Positions 10,309 to 19,351 of a stretch of 64,000 nt of DNA are shown piece by piece. Under the pieces are notes generated by a model. It was not told the DNA's origin. It worked only from the letters and a program-made list of their open reading frames with translations, and did no database searches. This DNA is from Fulvimarina manganoxydans. GTDB lineage: Bacteria > Pseudomonadota > Alphaproteobacteria > Rhizobiales > Rhizobiaceae. Made by a program: the position numbers and the translations under genes. How positions within the stretch are numbered: position 1 is the first letter of the stretch; each line of letters opens with the position of its first letter. The stretch spans positions 62,001 through 126,000 of the forward strand of contig NZ_FWXR01000013.1 in the NCBI RefSeq assembly GCF_900176465.1, given 5' to 3'.

Positions 10309-12840
10309 CTATGAGAGCTTCACCGCCCTCAGGCGCAGGGCGTTGCCGATCACCGAGACCGAGGAGAGGCTCATCGCGGCTGCCGCGATCATTGGCGAGA
10401 GGAGGAGGCCGAAGACCGGATAGAGGATGCCGGCCGCGATCGGCACGCCCACCGTGTTGTAGGCGAAGGCGAAGAAGAGATTCTGCTTGATGTTGCGGAT
10501 CGTTGCCTCTGCGAGCTTGCGGGCCCGGACAATGCCGTGCAGATCGCCTTTCACCAGGGTCATGCCGGCGCTTTCGACCGCGACATCGGCGCCGGTGCCC
10601 ATGGCGATCCCCACATCGGCGGCCGCGAGCGCCGGCGCGTCATTGATGCCGTCTCCGGCCACGGCCACACTTGCGCCGCCGCGCCTCAACGCCTCGACAA
10701 GGGCCTGCTTGTCTTCCGGCGACAGGCCGGCGCGCACCTCGTCGATCCCCAGCGTCTTGGCGACGGCCCTCGCCGTGCGCTCATTGTCGCCGGTCGCCAT
10801 GACGATGCGGATGCCGCTGTCATGGAGCGTGCGGATCGCGTCTCGCGCCGTTCCCTTGACCGGATCGGCGACCGCCACGAGCCCGGCGAGCCGGCCCTCC
10901 AGGGAGACATACATCGCCGTCTTGCCCGCCGCCTGATATTCGGCCGCCGTATCGTCGAGCGCTGCGGCATCGATGCCTTCGGCCTCCATCATCGCGCGAT
11001 TGCCGAGCGCCACTCTTTGCCCGTCAACGGTGCCCGTAACGCCCTTTCCGGTGAGCGAATCGAAATCGCTCGCCTCGCCGAGTTCATGGCCGCGCTCGCG
11101 GGCGCCGTTGACGATCGCTTCGGCCAAAGGATGTTCGGAGCCTTTTTCGAGCGTTGCGGCCGCGCGAAGGATCGAGCCCTCTTCGACGTCTCCATGGGCA
11201 AGAACGTCGGTGAGCTTCGGCCGACCCTCGGTCAGCGTGCCGGTCTTGTCGACGATCAGCGTGTCGATCTTGGAAAACCGCTCCAAGGCTTCGGCCTCCT
11301 TGATGAGGACACCAGCCGAGGCGCCGCGTCCGGTCGCGGTCATGATCGACATGGGTGTTGCGAGACCGAGCGCGCAGGGGCAGGCGATGATCAGCACCGA
11401 GACGGCCGCGATCAAGGCATGGGCGAGCGCCGGCGCGGGGCCGGCAAAGGCCCAGACGAGGAAGGCGAGGATCGCGACGCCGACGACCACGGGGACGAAG
11501 GTGCCGGCGACCCGGTCGGCCAGCCCCTGGATCGGCGCGCGCGACCGCTGGGCTTTCGCGACCATGTCGACGATGCGCGAGAGCGTGGTGTCCTCACCGA
11601 CCGCTCCGGCTTCCATGACGAAGGAGCCGGACTTGTTCAAAGTGCCGCCGGTCACCGTCTCGCCTTTGGTCTTTTCGACGGGCACCGGCTCGCCGGTGAT
11701 CATCGATTCGTCGATGGATGAGCGCCCCTCGACGAGGGTGCCATCGACCGGCACGCTTTCGCCGGGGCGCACGCGCAGGCGATCGCCGGTCTTCAGGCTG
11801 ACGAGTTCCACATCCTCTTCCTCTCCGTCGGGCCTGAGGCGGCGCGCGGTCTTGGGGGCGAGATCCATCAAGGCGCGGATTGCGGAACCCGTGCGCTCTC
11901 GCGCCTTCAATTCGAGCACCTGGCCGACGAAGATCAGCGCGACGATGACGACCGACGCCTCGAAATAGACAGGCACCGTGCCGTTTTCGCGGAAGGAAGC
12001 GGGGAAGATGCCGGGAAAGAGCGTCGCGACGACGCTGGTCCCATAGGCTGCGCCGACGCCGATGGCGATCAGCGTCCACATATTGGGCGAGCGATTGACG
12101 ATCGAGGCCCAGCCGCGCTTGAAGAAGGGCAGGGCGGCCCAGAGGACGACCGGCGTCGCGAGGACGAATTCGGTCCAGATCGCCGCGCGCTCGCCGATCC
12201 ATTGGCGAATCGGCAGCCCGACCATCGGCCCCATGGTGAGGATGAGCAGCGGCACGGCGCAGGCGACCGACACCCAAAGCCGATGGGTGAAGTCGACGAG
12301 CTCGGGATTGGGGCCTTCCGCACCGGTCGGAACGCCCATCGGCTCGAGCGCCATGCCGCATTTGGGACAGTCGCCGGGATGATCCTGGACGATCTCGGGA
12401 TGCATGGGGCAGGTATATTGCGTGCCCGCCGACGCGGGTTCGGGCGCAGGGCGATCGCCCAGGAAGGTATTCGGCTCCGCCTCGAAGCGCTCCTGGCACC
12501 GCGCCGAGCAGAAGAAGAAGCGCTCACCTTCATGTTTCGACATATGTTTCGCATCGATCCGCTCGACGCTCATGCCGCAGACCGGGTCCTTGGTCGTCAG
12601 AAAGCGCTCGGGTTCCTTCGTGAACTTGGTCGCGCAGCTCTCCGAACAAAAATGCACCGTCCGGCCCTCGAATTGGCGCGTCGGCTTGCCCTTGGCCGGG
12701 TCGACCGTCATCCCGCAGACCGGATCACGATGAAAGGGGTGCGTCTTCTGAGGCCGATCAGCGCCGGAGCAGCATCCGCCGCTCGCGTCGTGGCCATGCC
12801 CATGATCGGTGTGATTGGCATGGTCTCCACGATCGGGCAT
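10309..12840 (-). CDS. copA: Cu(I)-exporting P1B-type ATPase with two YHS domains and a heavy-metal binding domain
   Basis: Inner-membrane pump exporting Cu(I) to the periplasm. Order in the 843-residue protein: a His/Cys-rich start ([15 protein letters not shown]), two YHS domains each opening DPVCGM (about 39 and 85) with FCSESC and FCSARC, then a Cys-Pro-Met-His-Pro heavy-metal binding domain with PKCGM (about 140-167). The catalytic body has TGEPVP, the ion-binding CPC near residue 488, phosphorylation motif DKTGT near 530, [16 protein letters not shown], and the copper-specific NxxxxxxYN and MSLSSVSV in the last helices. Classical CxxC MTA domains are absent. ATG 12840 is chosen (AGGAGA 7 nt upstream). 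A CueR/HmrR-like promoter lies about 85 bp before the start. Confidence 0.94.
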   Translation of the reverse strand: MPDRGDHANHTDHGHGHDASGGCCSGADRPQKTHPFHRDPVCGMTVDPAKGKPTRQFEGRTVHFCSESCATKFTKEPERFLTTKDPVCGMSVERIDAKHMSKHEGERFFFCSARCQERFEAEPNTFLGDRPAPEPASAGTQYTCPMHPEIVQDHPGDCPKCGMALEPMGVPTGAEGPNPELVDFTHRLWVSVACAVPLLILTMGPMVGLPIRQWIGERAAIWTEFVLATPVVLWAALPFFKRGWASIVNRSPNMWTLIAIGVGAAYGTSVVATLFPGIFPASFRENGTVPVYFEASVVIVALIFVGQVLELKARERTGSAIRALMDLAPKTARRLRPDGEEEDVELVSLKTGDRLRVRPGESVPVDGTLVEGRSSIDESMITGEPVPVEKTKGETVTGGTLNKSGSFVMEAGAVGEDTTLSRIVDMVAKAQRSRAPIQGLADRVAGTFVPVVVGVAILAFLVWAFAGPAPALAHALIAAVSVLIIACPCALGLATPMSIMTATGRGASAGVLIKEAEALERFSKIDTLIVDKTGTLTEGRPKLTDVLAHGDVEEGSILRAAATLEKGSEHPLAEAIVNGARERGHELGEASDFDSLTGKGVTGTVDGQRVALGNRAMMEAEGIDAAALDDTAAEYQAAGKTAMYVSLEGRLAGLVAVADPVKGTARDAIRTLHDSGIRIVMATGDNERTARAVAKTLGIDEVRAGLSPEDKQALVEALRRGGASVAVAGDGINDAPALAAADVGIAMGTGADVAVESAGMTLVKGDLHGIVRARKLAEATIRNIKQNLFFAFAYNTVGVPIAAGILYPVFGLLLSPMIAAAAMSLSSVSVIGNALRLRAVKLS

Positions 12841-12923
12841 CGGGTTATCTCCTCGGCATCGTCGGGTCCGCACCGCCCTGTCTGAGACTCAAGGCGGGTG
12901 CGCATATCCATAAGCTCGATGTG

Positions 12924-12954
12924 GAGATGGGCCTTCCAGCTGCTGGAAGGTCAA
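12924..12954 (-). promoter_or_regulatory. CueR/HmrR-type copper-responsive promoter of copA
   Basis: On the minus strand a -35 TTGACC (12949-12954) is followed by a 19 bp spacer and a weak -10 CATCTC (12924-12929). The spacer is covered by a perfect 19 bp palindrome, CCTTCCAGC-T-GCTGGAAGG mirrored at 12932-12950. This is the over-long 19 bp spacer and CCTTCC/GGAAGG dyad known for copper-sensing MerR-family activators at copA promoters. The regulator gene is not in this window. Confidence 0.85.
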
Positions 12955-13218
12955 GTCCTTGGGCGTCACGATAGCGGATGGGGCGTTCCGGATGCCCGGA
13001 ACCGGCGACAGGGCGGCCTTGAAATTGGTTCTCGAACGAAAAATAACGCCGGTGCCGTGCTTCCGCGCCTTTGCGGAGCCGTGCAGAGCACATAAGTACC
13101 GCAAACTTCGAGCGGTCCATCCTCGAAAGGGGCCTATATCCGGCAGCCGGTGCCGGACCCCTCGGACCTTGCGCAACACCTGCCCGGCTATGGAGAAATT
13201 CGATTGGAAGCCACAGCG

Positions 13219-14262
13219 ATGGGCGGTGTCGCCAGCGATCCGGTGCCGCTTTGGATCTGGCTCGCGACGATCGGCGGATTCGCCGCGCTCTTTATCTTCG
13301 ACTTCTTTGCCCATGTGCGAAAGGCCCATGAGCCGAGTTTCAAGGAAGCCGCCATCTGGTCGGTCTTCTATATCGTGCTCGCTTGCATCTTCGGTGGCGC
13401 GCTTTGGCTCGTCTGGGACCACACGCACGGTATCGAGTTCTTCGCCGGTTTCATCACCGAGAAGAGCCTTTCGGTCGACAATCTCTTCGTCTTCGTCATC
13501 ATCATGTCGAGCTTCCGCGTGCCGCGCGAGGATCAGCAGAAGGCTCTCCTCATCGGCATCGTGCTGGCGCTCATCATGCGCGGCATCTTCATCGCGGTCG
13601 GCGCGGCGGCGATCGAGCGATTCGCCTGGGTCTTCTACCTCTTCGGCCTCTTCCTTCTTTGGACGGCCTGGAAACTCGCGGTCGAGAGCTTCAGTCACGG
13701 CAAGAAGACCGATGAAGAGTATGAGCCGAATGCTGTGGTAAAATGGTTCGAGCGGACCTTTCCGACGACGCCTGACTATCGCGGCAATGCGATCATGGTG
13801 GTGGAGAATGGGCGGAGGCTTTTCACGCCGATGGCCGTCGTCATCGTCGCACTGGGCATGACCGACCTTCTCTTCGCGCTTGATTCGATCCCGGCGATCT
13901 ACGGCCTGACCGACGCGCCCTATATCGTCTTCACGGCCAACGCCTTCGCGCTGCTCGGCCTTTTGCAGCTCTACTTCCTTCTGGGCGGGCTGCTCGACCG
14001 GCTAGTCTATCTCGGCTTCGGCCTGTCGCTGATCCTCGGCTTCATCGGCGTGAAACTGATCATCCACGCGATGGAGAAGAACACCCTGCCCTTCCTGAAC
14101 GACGGGCAACCGATCGAGGGCCTGCCGCATATCACGACGCCCCTGTCTCTTGGCGTGATCATCGGTATCCTGGTGATCACGACAATCGCCAGCTTGATCC
14201 GCAGCCGTATGACGACGAGCGGTCGGGCCGCCGAGGAGAACGAGGCCACGCCGCGTCATTGA
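13219..14262 (+). CDS. TerC/Alx family integral membrane protein
   Basis: Multi-pass inner-membrane protein of the TerC family, linked in other bacteria to metal (especially Mn) homeostasis, pH or tellurite stress. The 347-residue protein has about nine hydrophobic spans and the family blocks EKSLSVDNLFVFVIIMSSF near residue 75 and MTDLLFALDSIPAIYGLT near 215, whose conserved acidic residues are thought to coordinate metal. Start is uncertain: ATG 13219 has GGAAG 8 nt upstream and fits the family N-terminus; TTG 13204 with GGAG and GTG 13150 are in frame. It is divergent from copA with 378 bp between. I looked for a yybP-ykoY Mn riboswitch upstream and found no convincing match. Confidence 0.85.
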   Translation: MGGVASDPVPLWIWLATIGGFAALFIFDFFAHVRKAHEPSFKEAAIWSVFYIVLACIFGGALWLVWDHTHGIEFFAGFITEKSLSVDNLFVFVIIMSSFRVPREDQQKALLIGIVLALIMRGIFIAVGAAAIERFAWVFYLFGLFLLWTAWKLAVESFSHGKKTDEEYEPNAVVKWFERTFPTTPDYRGNAIMVVENGRRLFTPMAVVIVALGMTDLLFALDSIPAIYGLTDAPYIVFTANAFALLGLLQLYFLLGGLLDRLVYLGFGLSLILGFIGVKLIIHAMEKNTLPFLNDGQPIEGLPHITTPLSLGVIIGILVITTIASLIRSRMTTSGRAAEENEATPRH

Positions 14263-14380
14263 CGTCGCAACGAGCGTGGCTTCACCAGTCCATCGGCCGG
14301 CGGCGGCCGATGGACGCGCATAGGATTGCGGCCCCTCTGGACGAATGGCCGAACGCCAACCCGTGGGAGAACGAGCAGTC

Positions 14381-14770
14381 ATGGCCGAGCACCGAGAGGA
14401 TCGGAGCGATTCGTCGCAGAGCGAGGACGAATGGGCGGCACGGCGTGCGGCCCTCTCGACCAAGCTCGCCGAGCACTCGGCCGAACGGGCCAAACTTGCC
14501 GAAGGGGCCCCACGCGGGCGCGGCGGTATGCAGGGCATGGCCGAAGGTCTGAAGCTGGCAAGCGAATTTGCCGCCGGCATCATCGTCGGCGGCGGCATCG
14601 GCTTCGGGATCGACCGCCTTGCGGGGTCGGCGCCTTTCGGCCTCATCGTCTTTCTGATGCTAGGATTTGCCGCCGGCATCCGCAATGTCCTGCGCACCGT
14701 TGGCCCATCGACAACGCCCAAGACCCCGAGCGAGAGCGCCGGCGCAGAGGAGCCGCGCCGCCCTTCCTGA
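14381..14770 (+). CDS. atpI: F0F1 ATP synthase subunit I (AtpI)
   Basis: Small membrane protein at the head of the F0 operon, thought to help c-ring assembly and in some bacteria Mg uptake. The 129-residue product has a charged N-terminal half, then GLKLASEFAAGIIVGGGIGFGIDRL and a second hydrophobic helix FGLIVFLMLGFAAGIRNV, the two-helix pattern of alphaproteobacterial AtpI, and a polar tail. ATG 14381 has GGGAGA about 10 nt upstream; ATG 14345 in the same frame is an alternative without a good ribosome site. It precedes atpB by 155 bp. Confidence 0.85.
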   Translation: MAEHREDRSDSSQSEDEWAARRAALSTKLAEHSAERAKLAEGAPRGRGGMQGMAEGLKLASEFAAGIIVGGGIGFGIDRLAGSAPFGLIVFLMLGFAAGIRNVLRTVGPSTTPKTPSESAGAEEPRRPS

Positions 14771-14925
14771 CGGCCCAAATGAGCCCGAATGGCCCGATCG
14801 TGACCCACTTGACCGCAAAGTCGCATGGAGAAAGGCACCAGGAGGTGTTGCGAAGCGGAAAACGAGAGGCTATTGGCAGGTCGGCCCGAAAAAGAGCGGA
14901 ATGACTCGTCAAAGGACCTTCAAGT

Positions 14926-15684
14926 TTGGCAACCAATCCGACCGATCCCATTCACCAGTTTGCGATCTCTCGCCTTGTACCGATCGAGATCGGCGGCTTG
15001 GATTTCTCCTTCACCAACTCAACACTGTTCATGGTGTTGACGGTGGGTGTCGCCGCCGCCTTCCTGTATTATTCGACGCGGGGCCGTGGGCTCGTGCCGT
15101 CGAAGCTGCAGTCGATCACCGAGCTGACCTATGAATTTACCGCCAATATGTTGCGGGATTCGGCCGGCACGGCGGGCATGAAATTCTTTCCCTTCGTGTT
15201 CTCCATCTTCACCTTCGTGCTGGTGGCGAACCTTCTGGGCATGATCCCGTTCTTCTTTACCGTGACAAGCCATATCATCGTCACATTCGCGCTTGCCATG
15301 ACGGTGATCTCGGTCGTCGTCGGCTACGGTATCGCCAAGCATGGCCTGTCCTGGTTCAAGGTCTTTATTCCGTCGGGCGTGCCCGGTGCGATCTTGCCTT
15401 TCGTGGTGCTGATCGAGGTGATCTCGTTCCTGTCCCGCCCGGTTTCGCTCTCCGTTCGTCTTTTTGCGAACATGCTTGCTGGCCACATCACGCTGAAGGT
15501 CTTCGCCGGTTTCGTCGTGACCCTGTCATCGCTCGGCGCGGTAGGCGTCATCGGTGCGATCCTGCCGCTTCTCATGACGGTTGCGATCACGGCGCTGGAA
15601 TTCCTGGTCGCCTTTCTGCAGGCCTATGTCTTCGCGGTGCTGACCTGCATGTATCTCAACGACGCGGTGCATCCGCATCATTGA
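14926..15684 (+). CDS. atpB: ATP synthase F0 subunit a
   Basis: Membrane subunit a, which forms the proton half-channels against the c-ring. The 252-residue protein begins at TTG 14926 (AAAGGA 9 nt upstream; the next in-frame ATG is far inside). The essential arginine lies in [17 protein letters not shown] near residue 182, followed by a hydrophobic stretch ending in a conserved [16 protein letters not shown] helix. Length and order (atpI-atpB-atpE-atpF'-atpF) are standard for alphaproteobacteria, where F1 genes lie elsewhere. Confidence 0.96.
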   Translation: MATNPTDPIHQFAISRLVPIEIGGLDFSFTNSTLFMVLTVGVAAAFLYYSTRGRGLVPSKLQSITELTYEFTANMLRDSAGTAGMKFFPFVFSIFTFVLVANLLGMIPFFFTVTSHIIVTFALAMTVISVVVGYGIAKHGLSWFKVFIPSGVPGAILPFVVLIEVISFLSRPVSLSVRLFANMLAGHITLKVFAGFVVTLSSLGAVGVIGAILPLLMTVAITALEFLVAFLQAYVFAVLTCMYLNDAVHPHH

Positions 15685-15756
15685 TCCCCTTGTCCGCAAA
15701 CGATCTCGAAACGAGACGCGGCACTTATCCTACGATCCATAAGAAGGAGTTTTCCC

Positions 15757-15981
15757 ATGGAAGCTGAAGCTGCACGCTACGTCGGAGCCGGTCTCGCCTG
15801 CTTCGGTATGGGCATGACCGCCCTCGGACTGGGCAACATGTTTGCCAACTATCTCGCCGGCGCCCTGCGCAATCCGTCCGCTGCCGACGGCCAGTTCGGC
15901 CGCCTGATCTTCGGCTTCGCCGTGACGGAAGCCTTGGGCATCTTCTCGCTGCTCATCGCGCTGCTGCTTCTCTTCGTTTGA
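15757..15981 (+). CDS. atpE: ATP synthase F0 subunit c
   Basis: Proteolipid forming the rotating c-ring. The 74-residue hairpin of two hydrophobic helices has the polar loop RNPSAADG near residue 38 and the proton-carrying glutamate in FAVTEALGIFSLL near residue 58. AGAAGGAG lies 7-8 nt before the ATG, the strongest ribosome site in the operon, in keeping with the need for many copies of c per enzyme. A 31 bp perfect hairpin follows the gene. Confidence 0.96.
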   Translation: MEAEAARYVGAGLACFGMGMTALGLGNMFANYLAGALRNPSAADGQFGRLIFGFAVTEALGIFSLLIALLLLFV

Positions 15982-16008
15982 TCGAATAGCAGCTCGAATG
16001 GATCGTTT

Positions 16009-16039
16009 GTCGGCCGGCCGGTTCATCCGGCCGGCCGAC
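16009..16039 (+). promoter_or_regulatory. Strong intercistronic hairpin between atpE and atpF'
   Basis: Perfect 13 bp inverted repeat (GTCGGCCGGCCGG at 16009-16021 and its complement at 16027-16039) around a TTCAT loop, 27 bp after the atpE stop and 23 bp before the atpF' start. There is no U-tract, so a Rho-independent terminator is unlikely. Likely role: protect the 3' end of atpE mRNA or slow read-through so that subunit c is made in excess (inference). Confidence 0.7.
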
Positions 16040-16062
16040 CTGATGACGAGGAGGCTAGACCC

Positions 16063-16674
16063 TTGCTTTTCGTAACCGCCGCAAATGCGCAGGACCACGG
16101 CGCGGATGCCAATCATGCGCCCATTGGAGCCGGCGAGGACGCTGTCCTCCAAGGCGAGGTGGCCCACGGCAGCGAGGGGCATGAAGCCGGCTTCCCGCCG
16201 ATGAATCCCGAATTCTTCCCGTCGCAGATCCTGTGGCTGGCGATCACCTTCGGCATCTTTTACTGGTTGCTGAAGAACACGATCGTGCCGCGTATCGGCG
16301 GGATTCTCGAGAATCGCCGCGATCGGATCGCGCTCGATCTCGAAGCGGCCGAGCGCGCCAAGTCGGATGCCGACGAAGCCCAGGCCGCCTATGAACAGGA
16401 ACTCGCCGAAGCGCGCGAGCGAGCCCACAAGATCGGCCAGGACGCGCGCGATTCGGCTCGCACCGAGGCGGAAGCCGAGCGCAAGAAGCTCGACGCCGAT
16501 CTCGACAGGCGGCTCGAAGAGGCGCAGGCCCGCATTGCCGAGACCAAGGCCAATGCCATGCGCGAGGTCGATGGAATTGCGACCGAGGTGACCGAAGCGA
16601 TCCTGAAGGATGCGATCGGCATCGAGGTGTCGCGCGACGAGGCCGCCGCGGCGGTTTCGGCAAGCCGAGGCTGA
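16063..16674 (+). CDS. atpF': ATP synthase F0 subunit b' (AtpF'/AtpG)
   Basis: Peripheral-stalk subunit b', found in photosynthetic and alphaproteobacterial enzymes that use a b/b' heterodimer. The 203-residue protein has a long polar N-terminus, one membrane helix (QILWLAITFGIFYWLL, about 66-82) and a long Ala/Glu/Arg-rich coiled coil to about residue 180. The polar N-terminus before the helix (about 65 residues) is typical of b' rather than b. Start is TTG at 16063, supported by GAGGAGG about 12 nt upstream. atpF follows after 10 bp. Confidence 0.93.
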   Translation: MLFVTAANAQDHGADANHAPIGAGEDAVLQGEVAHGSEGHEAGFPPMNPEFFPSQILWLAITFGIFYWLLKNTIVPRIGGILENRRDRIALDLEAAERAKSDADEAQAAYEQELAEARERAHKIGQDARDSARTEAEAERKKLDADLDRRLEEAQARIAETKANAMREVDGIATEVTEAILKDAIGIEVSRDEAAAAVSASRG

Positions 16675-16684
16675 GGAGGGCCCT

Positions 16685-17161
16685 ATGGACAATACGTTTT
16701 GGGCAACAGTCGCCCTCGTCCTTTTCTTTGCTCTGATCGTCTATCTGAAAGGCTTTCGCCGCATCAACGCCTCGCTGGATGATCGCGCGAAGCGCATCCA
16801 GACCGAGCTCGAAGAGGCGCGCGAGCTGAAGGAAGAGGCCAAGCAGCAGCTTGCCGAATATCAGCGCCGCCGCCGCGAGGCCGAGCAGGAAGCCAAGGAA
16901 ATCGTCGAGGGCGCCAAGCGCGAATCCCAGGCGATCCTGGCCGATGCCAAGCGCAAGAACGAAGAATTCGTTCAGCGGCGCACGGCCATGGCCGAGCAGA
17001 AGATCGCCCAGGCCGAGACGGACGCGATCGCCGAGGTCCGCTCGACTGCCGTCGATGTCGCCATCGCGGCCGCGACGAAGATCATTGCCGAGCGCAATCA
17101 GAACGGCAATCCTCAGCCGATGTCCGCCTCGATCGATGCGGTTCGCAGCCGCCTGAACTGA
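16685..17161 (+). CDS. atpF: ATP synthase F0 subunit b
   Basis: Peripheral-stalk subunit b. The 158-residue protein has an immediate membrane helix (FWATVALVLFFALIVYL, about 5-22) and then a charged coiled coil. GAGGAGGG is 4 nt before ATG 16685, overlapping the end of atpF'. This is the last gene of the F0 operon and is followed by a clear Rho-independent terminator. Confidence 0.95.
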   Translation: MDNTFWATVALVLFFALIVYLKGFRRINASLDDRAKRIQTELEEARELKEEAKQQLAEYQRRRREAEQEAKEIVEGAKRESQAILADAKRKNEEFVQRRTAMAEQKIAQAETDAIAEVRSTAVDVAIAAATKIIAERNQNGNPQPMSASIDAVRSRLN

Positions 17162-17190
17162 CGCTTCGATCCTTCCGAATTGGACTTATC

Positions 17191-17216
17191 AAAGGCCGCC
17201 CGGTGCGGCCTTTTTT
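17191..17216 (+). terminator. Rho-independent terminator of the F0 operon
   Basis: AAAGGCCGC and its complement GCGGCCTTT form a 9 bp stem with a CCGGT loop, running into a T-tract (17211-17216), 29 bp after the atpF stop. It also separates atpF from the convergent rnhB. Confidence 0.9.
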
Positions 17217-17252
17217 GCGTTGGTTCGTCGATTAGTCCGTCCTCAGGGTCTT

Positions 17253-17987
17253 CTATCTCGCGGTCATGCTTTTCAGCGGCGCGAAACTCATCCGGTGGAG
17301 GGGACTTGGACCGAGGCGCCGAATGGCTTCAAGATGGGTCTTGGTGCCGTAGCCCATATGGGACGTGAAACCGTAGCCAGGATGAAGCTGGTCGGCGCGA
17401 AGCATCATTCGGTCGCGCGTGACCTTCGCGACGATGGAGGCCGCCGCGATCGAGACGCTGAGGCCGTCGCCGCCAATGATGGCACGCGCCTCGCAATTCA
17501 ATCCATCCGGTATATCGCGGCCGTCGACGAGCGCGACCGTCGGGATGATCGACAGGCTATGAAACGCGCGGCGCATGGCAAGGAGGCTTGCCTGGCGGAT
17601 GTCCAGCCGGTCGATCTCGTCTGCCGAGACAGCGGCAACGGCGACGATGGCGGTCTGGAAGAGCGCGTTGCAGAGGCGCTCGCGTTCGTGCGCTTTGATC
17701 CGCTTGGAATCATCGAGGCCATCTGGAATGGCATTTGGGTCCAATATGACGGCTGCGGCAACGACCGGGCCGGCGAGCGGACCTCGGCCGACTTCGTCGA
17801 GCCCCACGACATGTCGGGCACAGCCATCAAGCAGCGCGCGTTCGCGCGAAAAGTCGGGGAGGGGCCGAGGGGCTCTTGCGCGCTTGGGCTTGGAAAAGCT
17901 CGGTGCCTTCTCCGCGATCTCGGAATGGGGTGTTGGAAGAGGAGAATCGGAGGAATGGCGGGTCATTGTGCGGCAAGACTCGCGCAT
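17253..17987 (-). CDS. rnhB: Ribonuclease HII
   Basis: Endonuclease that cuts RNA in RNA/DNA hybrids and at misincorporated ribonucleotides. Catalytic carboxylates are in place: Asp and Glu in GLDEVGRGPLAG near residue 61, Asp in ALVDGRDIP near 155, and Asp in VAKVTRDRMM near 191, where the preceding HPGYGF block also fits. With ATG 17987 the protein is 244 residues; the first 45 or so are a low-complexity extension (SSDSPLPTPHSE) not typical of the family. That start has GGAG 9 nt upstream; ATG 17966 in the same frame lacks one. The start sits inside a long inverted repeat (17941-18000). The frame overhangs the radical SAM gene upstream only if later starts are ignored. Confidence 0.92.
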   Translation of the reverse strand: MRESCRTMTRHSSDSPLPTPHSEIAEKAPSFSKPKRARAPRPLPDFSRERALLDGCARHVVGLDEVGRGPLAGPVVAAAVILDPNAIPDGLDDSKRIKAHERERLCNALFQTAIVAVAAVSADEIDRLDIRQASLLAMRRAFHSLSIIPTVALVDGRDIPDGLNCEARAIIGGDGLSVSIAAASIVAKVTRDRMMLRADQLHPGYGFTSHMGYGTKTHLEAIRRLGPSPLHRMSFAPLKSMTAR

Positions 17988-18000
17988 TCTCCGATTCTCC
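17941..18000 (-). repeat. Long inverted repeat over the rnhB ribosome site and start codon
   Basis: 17941-17957 and 17985-18000 are complementary over 16 bases with a single bulged base; arm core GGAGAATCGGAG. Read on the minus strand, the 5' arm holds the GGAG and the ATG at 17987, the 27 nt loop holds the second ATG, and the 3' arm encodes residues near the N-terminus. In mRNA it would fold over the translation start. Confidence 0.8.
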
Positions 18001-18072
18001 ACAAGGCTTGGCTGCCCGGCGGGGTGGAACCGGCGCGTGCCTTGCCTTGCTTGGCGGGACCCGATGCCTTGC

Positions 18073-19230
18073 TCAGAGCAGGGAGAGCTGAACGCCCGAT
18101 CCGAGCGGCGGCGTGAACAGGTCGGTCCGCAACGGTTGGCGATCGAGATTGAGGCCGAGCCGCTTGGTTGCCAGATCGAAGCGCCGCTTGATCTGATGGG
18201 CGTAGGGACCCGTTCCGCGCATCCGCTTGCCCCACTCGGCGTCGTAGTCCTTGCCATCGCGCATTGAGCGTAGAAGCGAGAGGACGTGACGATAGCGGTC
18301 CGGGTAATGGCGGAGGAGCCAATCCTTGAAGAGCGGCGAGACCTCGAGCGGCAGGCGCAGAAGAACATAGCCTGCCTCCCTCGCACCCGCTGTCGCGGCC
18401 GCCTCCAAAAGGCGCTCGATTTCCGAATCCGTCAGGCCGGGTATGATCGGCGCGGTCATCACCATAGTGGGGATGCCGGCATCGCTCAGCGCTCGGATCG
18501 CATCGAGACGCTTTTCCGGTGTCGCCGCGCGTGGCTCCATGGCGCGGGCGAGACGCCTGTCCATGGTGGTGACGGAGAGCGCGACGCGCGCCAGTCCCTT
18601 CTTCGCCATGCGCGACAGGATGTCGATATCGCGGGTGACCAGCGCCGACTTCGTCACGATGCCGACCGGATGGTTCGCCGCCTCGAGCACTTCCAGGATT
18701 TCGCGCATCAAGCCGTAGCGCTTCTCGATCGGCTGATAGGGATCGGTGTTCGTGCCGATGGCGATCGAGCGGACCTGATAGCCGGGTTTGGCGAGCTCCT
18801 GTTCCAGAAGCTTGGCGGCATTGGGCTTGGCAAAGAGCTTTGCCTCGAAGTCGAGCCCCGGTGAGAGCCCCATATAGGCGTGGCTCGGCCGCGCGAAACA
18901 ATAGACGCAGCCATGTTCACAGCCCCGATAGGGGTTGATGGACCGATCGAAGGAAATGTCGGGCGAGGCGTTGCGCGTGATGATCGTCTTCGGCTTTTCG
19001 ACCTGAACTTCGGTCTTGAAGGCCGGCAGATCTTCCAGGCTGTTCCAGCCATCGTCGAAGGTTGATCGGGCAAAAGGCTCGTATCGCCCCGACGGATTGA
19101 TCCCCGCGCCGCGCCCCCGGCGGCGGGCAAAACCCACCCTGAGGCCCGATTCGTCGATCAGATGATTGGCGATGTCGACGCCGTCCGGCGACGCGAAGGC
19201 GGCGCTATCGGCCCGTGCGATATCCAGCAT
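18073..19230 (-). CDS. PA0069-type radical SAM protein (SplB-like)
   Basis: Radical S-adenosylmethionine enzyme of unassigned substrate. The 385-residue protein has the cluster-binding triad as YRGCEHGCVYCFARPSH, Cys104, Cys108 and Cys111, a CxxxCxxC spacing, followed by the SAM-binding regions typical of spore photoproduct lyase-like proteins (TNTDPYQPIEKR near 161 and VTKSALVTRDID near 192). Proteins of this type occur next to rnhB in many alphaproteobacteria, but their function is not established. The ATG at 19230 gives the family length. It reads leftward toward rnhB with 86 bp between the stop and the rnhB start, so co-transcription is likely. Confidence 0.85.
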   Translation of the reverse strand: MLDIARADSAAFASPDGVDIANHLIDESGLRVGFARRRGRGAGINPSGRYEPFARSTFDDGWNSLEDLPAFKTEVQVEKPKTIITRNASPDISFDRSINPYRGCEHGCVYCFARPSHAYMGLSPGLDFEAKLFAKPNAAKLLEQELAKPGYQVRSIAIGTNTDPYQPIEKRYGLMREILEVLEAANHPVGIVTKSALVTRDIDILSRMAKKGLARVALSVTTMDRRLARAMEPRAATPEKRLDAIRALSDAGIPTMVMTAPIIPGLTDSEIERLLEAAATAGAREAGYVLLRLPLEVSPLFKDWLLRHYPDRYRHVLSLLRSMRDGKDYDAEWGKRMRGTGPYAHQIKRRFDLATKRLGLNLDRQPLRTDLFTPPLGSGVQLSLL

Positions 19231-19351
19231 GGAGCGAACTCCTCGATATCCGAAAGCAATTGTTCACTACATGTTCTAAACCTAAAGAGGGAACAAGACA
19301 AGAACATTTGGGCGATTTGGTCGCGCGCCCGAAACAGGCTATCGAAGGTCC

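Noticed and set aside
13120-13218. yybP-ykoY (Mn) riboswitch before the TerC-family gene
   Set aside because: A stem AGGGG/CCCCT (13128-13162) exists, but the conserved riboswitch core is not recognisable.
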